Positions 6,370-7,572 of a stretch of DNA of 7,572 nucleotides are shown in pieces; position 1 is the first letter of the stretch, and every line of letters starts with the position of its first letter. The notes beneath the pieces were generated by a model. It saw only the letters and a list, made by a program, of their open reading frames with translations. It was not told the DNA's origin and searched no databases. Position numbers and translations under genes: made by a program. The stretch comes from an uncultured Gemmatimonadales bacterium (GTDB taxonomy: Bacteria; Gemmatimonadota; Gemmatimonadetes; Longimicrobiales; Gaopeijiaceae): NCBI GenBank assembly GCA_937983085.1, contig CALJKZ010000080.1, positions 1 to 7,572 on the forward strand, read 5' to 3'.

Positions 6370-7572
6370 CTACTCTCCCCCGGCGCCGGCCGAGCGGCCC
6401 TCGACGCTGGCCGCCAGCCGCTTGTTGAGAAGGAGGAGCACAACGAGGAGGATGACGAACTGGATGACCACCGACCCGACGTTGTACGGGCTGAACAGCG
6501 TCCACGTCTCCCGGAAGTCGTCGCCCTGTGCGCCCATGAGCATCCAGACGGCGAGGATCACCGCCTCCAGCGCCACCAACCGGATGGCCCAATCCCACCA
6601 GGCGCCGATGCGGATGTCCGAGCCTTCCTGGTTGATGAAGGTCTCCCTCCACTTCGTGACGCCGTACTTGAGCACGGCGAAGGCGAAGAAGAAGCCCGAG
6701 ACCATGAGGGCGACGCCCCAGACCCAGTCCTGGTTCTGGAAGAACTCGAGCTTGAGCGCGCTGGGGATTCCGAAGAGCAGGCCGGCCCCACCCACGATCT
6801 TGATGGCCTTGCTCCGCTCCAGACCCATGTCCATGAGGATCCGGCTCGCCATCTCGATCATGGCGATGAGACTGGTCCACGCCGCGAAGACCAACGCCAG
6901 GAAGAAGAGGGCCTGGAAGAACCGACCGCCGGGAATCAGTTGGAAGAGCTGCGGTACCCAGATGAAGGTCAGCCCCTCGTTGCCCGCCCCGACAATCTCC
7001 GAGTAGGCGTCGGGCATGACCGAGAAGACGGTGCAGAGCACCATGATGCCCGCGAGGAGCGACATGGAGTTGTTGCCGAACCCGATGACGAAGGCGTTGA
7101 GCGCCGTGTCCTCGTTGGCGCGCATGTAGATGGCGTAGGTGAGAACCAGGCCCCACCCCGCCCCGGTATCCCAGGCGTTCTGTGTGAGCGCCTGGATCCA
7201 GATCTCCCAGTTCGCCAGCTCGGAGAGGTTGGGGGTGAAGAGGAAGGCGAGTCCCTCGGACGCTCCGGGCAAGGTGAGAGCCCGGATCGCCAGGACGACG
7301 ACGAGGACCACCAGGCTCGGGATGAGGACCTTCGCCGCCGACTCGATGCCCCGCACGCCCTTGGACACGACGAAGAGGGCCATCCCCATGGCCACGGCGT
7401 GCGTGACGAGCGCCATGGGCGTCGAGTTGAAGGACTCCCAGAAGGCTCCGGGCGTGGCCCCTGGAACCTCACCCGTGAGCGTCCCCACGAAGAAGCGGAT
7501 GGTCCACCCCATGACGACGCTGTAGTAGAACATGATGGCCGTCGCCACGAAGGCGATCCACGCGCCCATCCA
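6370..7572 (-). CDS. Sodium-dependent transporter, NSS/SNF family, C-terminal part
   Basis: The last 400 residues of an inner-membrane sodium-coupled amino-acid or amine symporter of the neurotransmitter:sodium symporter family; the N-terminal part, with the first transmembrane helices and the substrate/Na+ site of TM1, lies beyond the window. About nine hydrophobic segments are visible. Family signatures include FYYSVVMGWTIRFF, the KG...IPSLVVLVVVLAIRALTLPG loop-helix, an ALTQNAWDTGAGWGLVLTYA segment matching the TM6 unwound region, FGNNSMSLLAGIMVLCTVFS, and a final VILLVVLLLLNKRL helix with a short soluble tail. The substrate cannot be told from the fragment; MetP of C. glutamicum carries methionine and alanine. 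NSS proteins of this type often need a one-helix small subunit, and a candidate is encoded near 282-398, about 6 kb downstream. It is the first gene seen in the tightly packed cluster ending at 3572. Confidence 0.95.
   Translation of the reverse strand, partial: WMGAWIAFVATAIMFYYSVVMGWTIRFFVGTLTGEVPGATPGAFWESFNSTPMALVTHAVAMGMALFVVSKGVRGIESAAKVLIPSLVVLVVVLAIRALTLPGASEGLAFLFTPNLSELANWEIWIQALTQNAWDTGAGWGLVLTYAIYMRANEDTALNAFVIGFGNNSMSLLAGIMVLCTVFSVMPDAYSEIVGAGNEGLTFIWVPQLFQLIPGGRFFQALFFLALVFAAWTSLIAMIEMASRILMDMGLERSKAIKIVGGAGLLFGIPSALKLEFFQNQDWVWGVALMVSGFFFAFAVLKYGVTKWRETFINQEGSDIRIGAWWDWAIRLVALEAVILAVWMLMGAQGDDFRETWTLFSPYNVGSVVIQFVILLVVLLLLNKRLAASVEGRSAGAGGE

Noticed and set aside
5840..7156. 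Open frame of 438 codons on the minus strand
   Set aside because: It overlaps the NSS transporter and zincin in another frame and is Arg/Gly/His-rich, typical of an out-of-frame shadow.

Overview
All genes recognised in this window lie on the minus strand, in GC-rich DNA, so transcription runs from high to low coordinates. The gene content suggests a chromosomal segment of a free-living, high-GC, Gram-negative-type bacterium: a sodium-dependent NSS transporter, a secreted M6 protease with Ig-like repeats and a dockerin-like tail, and a small lipoprotein. The style resembles Gemmatimonadota, but that is an impression from protein style and not a tested assignment. I see no RNA genes, insertion sequences, phage genes, CRISPR arrays or other signs of mobile DNA.

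In transcription order there are nine genes. (1) A sodium:neurotransmitter-symporter (NSS/SNF) family transporter runs off the right edge. (2) Next is a zincin-type metallopeptidase with an HELRH motif and a C-terminal half that resembles a DnaJ C-terminal beta domain. (3) An unrecognised 262-residue protein follows. (4) Endonuclease III (nth) is next. (5) An HD-domain hydrolase follows. Genes 1-5 are separated by only 3-27 bases and probably form one transcription unit, which may end at a weak hairpin plus T-tract near 3530-3545. (6) After a gap of about 118 bases comes a large secreted M6 (immune inhibitor A-like) metalloprotease. (7) A lipoprotein gene overlaps its stop codon through ATGA. 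(8) After a gap of about 158 bases comes a 38-residue single-helix membrane protein recognisable as a MetS-type small subunit of NSS transporters. (9) The window ends inside the start of carB (carbamoyl-phosphate synthase large subunit).

The most interesting points are the tiny MetS-like gene, which is far from the visible NSS transporter gene; the translationally coupled secreted protease and lipoprotein; the zincin with a probable DnaJ-type C-terminal domain; and the uncharacterised protein coupled between it and nth. I do not see a clear novel defence or mobile system. These are moderate-interest observations in otherwise ordinary chromosomal sequence.
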